Assembly (NCBI GenBank): GCA_902489855.1 | Contig: CABUBS010000122.1 | Location: forward strand, 1-6,445 | Origin: an uncultured Collinsella sp. | Lineage (GTDB): Bacteria > Actinomycetota > Coriobacteriia > Coriobacteriales > Coriobacteriaceae | Reading direction: 5' to 3' | Length of the DNA stretch: 6,445 nucleotides | Part shown: positions 5,632-6,445 of the stretch, in pieces | How positions within the stretch are numbered: the first letter of the stretch is position 1 | Layout: each line of letters begins with the position of its first letter | Notes under the pieces: generated by a model | Databases searched by the model: none | What the model saw: the letters and a program-made list of their open reading frames with translations, nothing else | Told to the model about the DNA's origin: nothing | Program-made: the position numbers and the translations under genes

Positions 5632-6363
5632 ATGCTTACCAAACTCCTCTGCGAATTCGGCGCAACGGCCCTCATGATCATCTTTGGCGTGGGCGTGCAC
5701 TGCGATACCGTGCTCAAGGGCACCAAGTATCAGGGCTCCGGTCATATGTTTGCCATCACCACTTGGTCTTTTGGCATCTCGGTCTGCCTGTTTGTCTTTG
5801 GCGGCGCCGTGTGCATGAACCCCGCCATGGTGCTTGCCCAGTGCATCGTAGGCCTGGTGCCGTGGAGCAGCTGCATCCCCTTCATGATTGCCGATATGCT
5901 CGGCGGCTTTGTGGGCGCCGTAATCGCTTGGCTTATGTATGCCGATGAGTTCAAGGCTTCCGAGGGCGTCGTCGACCCCATTGCCCAGCGCAACATCTTC
6001 TCGACTAACCCCACCGCCGAGGGTACGAACTATGCCCGCAACTTCTTCTGCGAGGCCATCTGCACCTTCGTGTTCATCAGCGCCATCCTTGCTGCCGCTA
6101 GCCGCGCTGGCGAGAACGTTCTGATGCTCGCCATCTGCGTCGGTCTGATCGTTTGGGCTGTCGGCATGGGCATGGGCGGCATCACCGGCTTCGCCATGAA
6201 CCAGGCTCGTGACCTTGGTCCTCGCATGGCCTATCAGGTGCTGCCGATCAAGAACAAGGCTGACAACAACTGGAAGTACGGCCTGCTTGTTCCTGGCATC
6301 GCTCCGTTTGTCGGTGCTATTGTGGCTGCGCTGTTTGTGCATGGTTTCTTGGGCATGTTCTAG
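5632..6363 (+). CDS. larD: MIP-family channel, lactic acid/glycerol facilitator type (LarD-like)
   Basis: This 243-residue, very hydrophobic protein has the aquaporin/glycerol facilitator layout. Membrane spans fall near residues 3-22, 38-58, 80-103, 138-158, 163-183 and 216-240, with two re-entrant half-helices. The first half-helix carries the canonical NPA at 63-65 (CMNPAMVLA). The second reads NQA at 190-192 inside GFAMNQARDLGPR, so the usual proline is Gln191. Residues corresponding to the GlpF filter are kept: Trp45, Phe187 and Arg193, pointing to a solute-conducting channel rather than a strict water channel. The position 49 bp after larA, and LarD-like stretches such as GVGVHCDTVLKGTKY and IAPFVGAIVAALF, suggest it moves lactic acid across the membrane, as LarD does in lactobacilli. 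The ATG has a short, weak Shine-Dalgarno (AAGG at 5624-5627, four bases away), consistent with translation after larA. Glycerol transport is the main alternative. Confidence 0.88.
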   Translation: MLTKLLCEFGATALMIIFGVGVHCDTVLKGTKYQGSGHMFAITTWSFGISVCLFVFGGAVCMNPAMVLAQCIVGLVPWSSCIPFMIADMLGGFVGAVIAWLMYADEFKASEGVVDPIAQRNIFSTNPTAEGTNYARNFFCEAICTFVFISAILAAASRAGENVLMLAICVGLIVWAVGMGMGGITGFAMNQARDLGPRMAYQVLPIKNKADNNWKYGLLVPGIAPFVGAIVAALFVHGFLGMF

Positions 6364-6411
6364 TCCAAGGCTACATAGTTGTTCGCTGGCCGCATAGGGT
6401 AACTTCCCAGC

Positions 6412-6445
6412 GCGTCCTCGGACATGAAAGAACCCCCGCTGCGCA
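6412..6445 (+). terminator. Probable start of a C-rich terminator hairpin, cut by the window end
   Basis: After the channel gene, GCGTCCTCGGACATGAA (6412-6428) is followed by AGAACCCCCGCTGCG, which looks like the left arm of a GC-rich hairpin. The right arm would lie outside the window. The same 17-bp motif, with two differences, stands just before the C-rich stem downstream of ppc (3474-3490). The call rests on that parallel and on position, since no stem can be checked. Confidence 0.4.

Noticed and set aside
5542..6342. 266-codon minus-strand frame opposite the channel gene
   Set aside because: It is antisense to a recognised membrane channel; the peptide is His/Ala/Asp-rich with no recognisable domain.

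Overview
The window is high-GC bacterial DNA with long C/G-ending coding frames. The gene content is a HisS tail, an actinobacterial-length PEP carboxylase, and a LarA lactate racemase next to a LarD-type channel. This suggests a gut Coriobacteriia-like actinobacterium such as Collinsella. The taxon is inferred from gene content and composition; no marker gene was compared.

Layout, all genes on the + strand. Bases 2-352 are the C-terminal anticodon-binding domain of histidyl-tRNA synthetase (hisS, 5' end outside the window). Bases 353-610 are a promoter region holding a good -10 hexamer, three AAATAC-type boxes and two stacked Shine-Dalgarno sequences. Bases 611-3424 are a complete phosphoenolpyruvate carboxylase (ppc) with its catalytic and allosteric residues intact. 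Bases 3425-4280 hold no convincing gene. That gap contains a 127-bp nested palindrome just after ppc, a pair of inverted 24-bp motifs enclosing AT-richer DNA, a potentially structured RNA segment, and a clear rho-independent terminator about 95 bp before larA. Bases 4281-5582 are a nickel-pincer lactate racemase (larA). Bases 5632-6363 are a MIP-family channel of the lactic-acid/aquaglyceroporin type (larD-like), whose second NPA motif reads NQA. The window ends inside what looks like the left arm of another C-rich hairpin.

Function. PEP carboxylase turns PEP into oxaloacetate and feeds aspartate and succinate formation. LarA interconverts D- and L-lactate, and the channel probably carries lactic acid or glycerol across the membrane, so larA and larD form a small lactate-handling unit. 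The genes that make the LarA cofactor (larB, larC, larE) are not in the window.

The least explained parts are non-coding: the nested palindrome after ppc, a 17-bp motif shared by the 3' flanks of ppc and the channel gene, the structured leader before larA, and operator-like palindromes before ppc and between larA and the channel gene. No CRISPR array, tRNA, rRNA, transposase or phage gene was seen.
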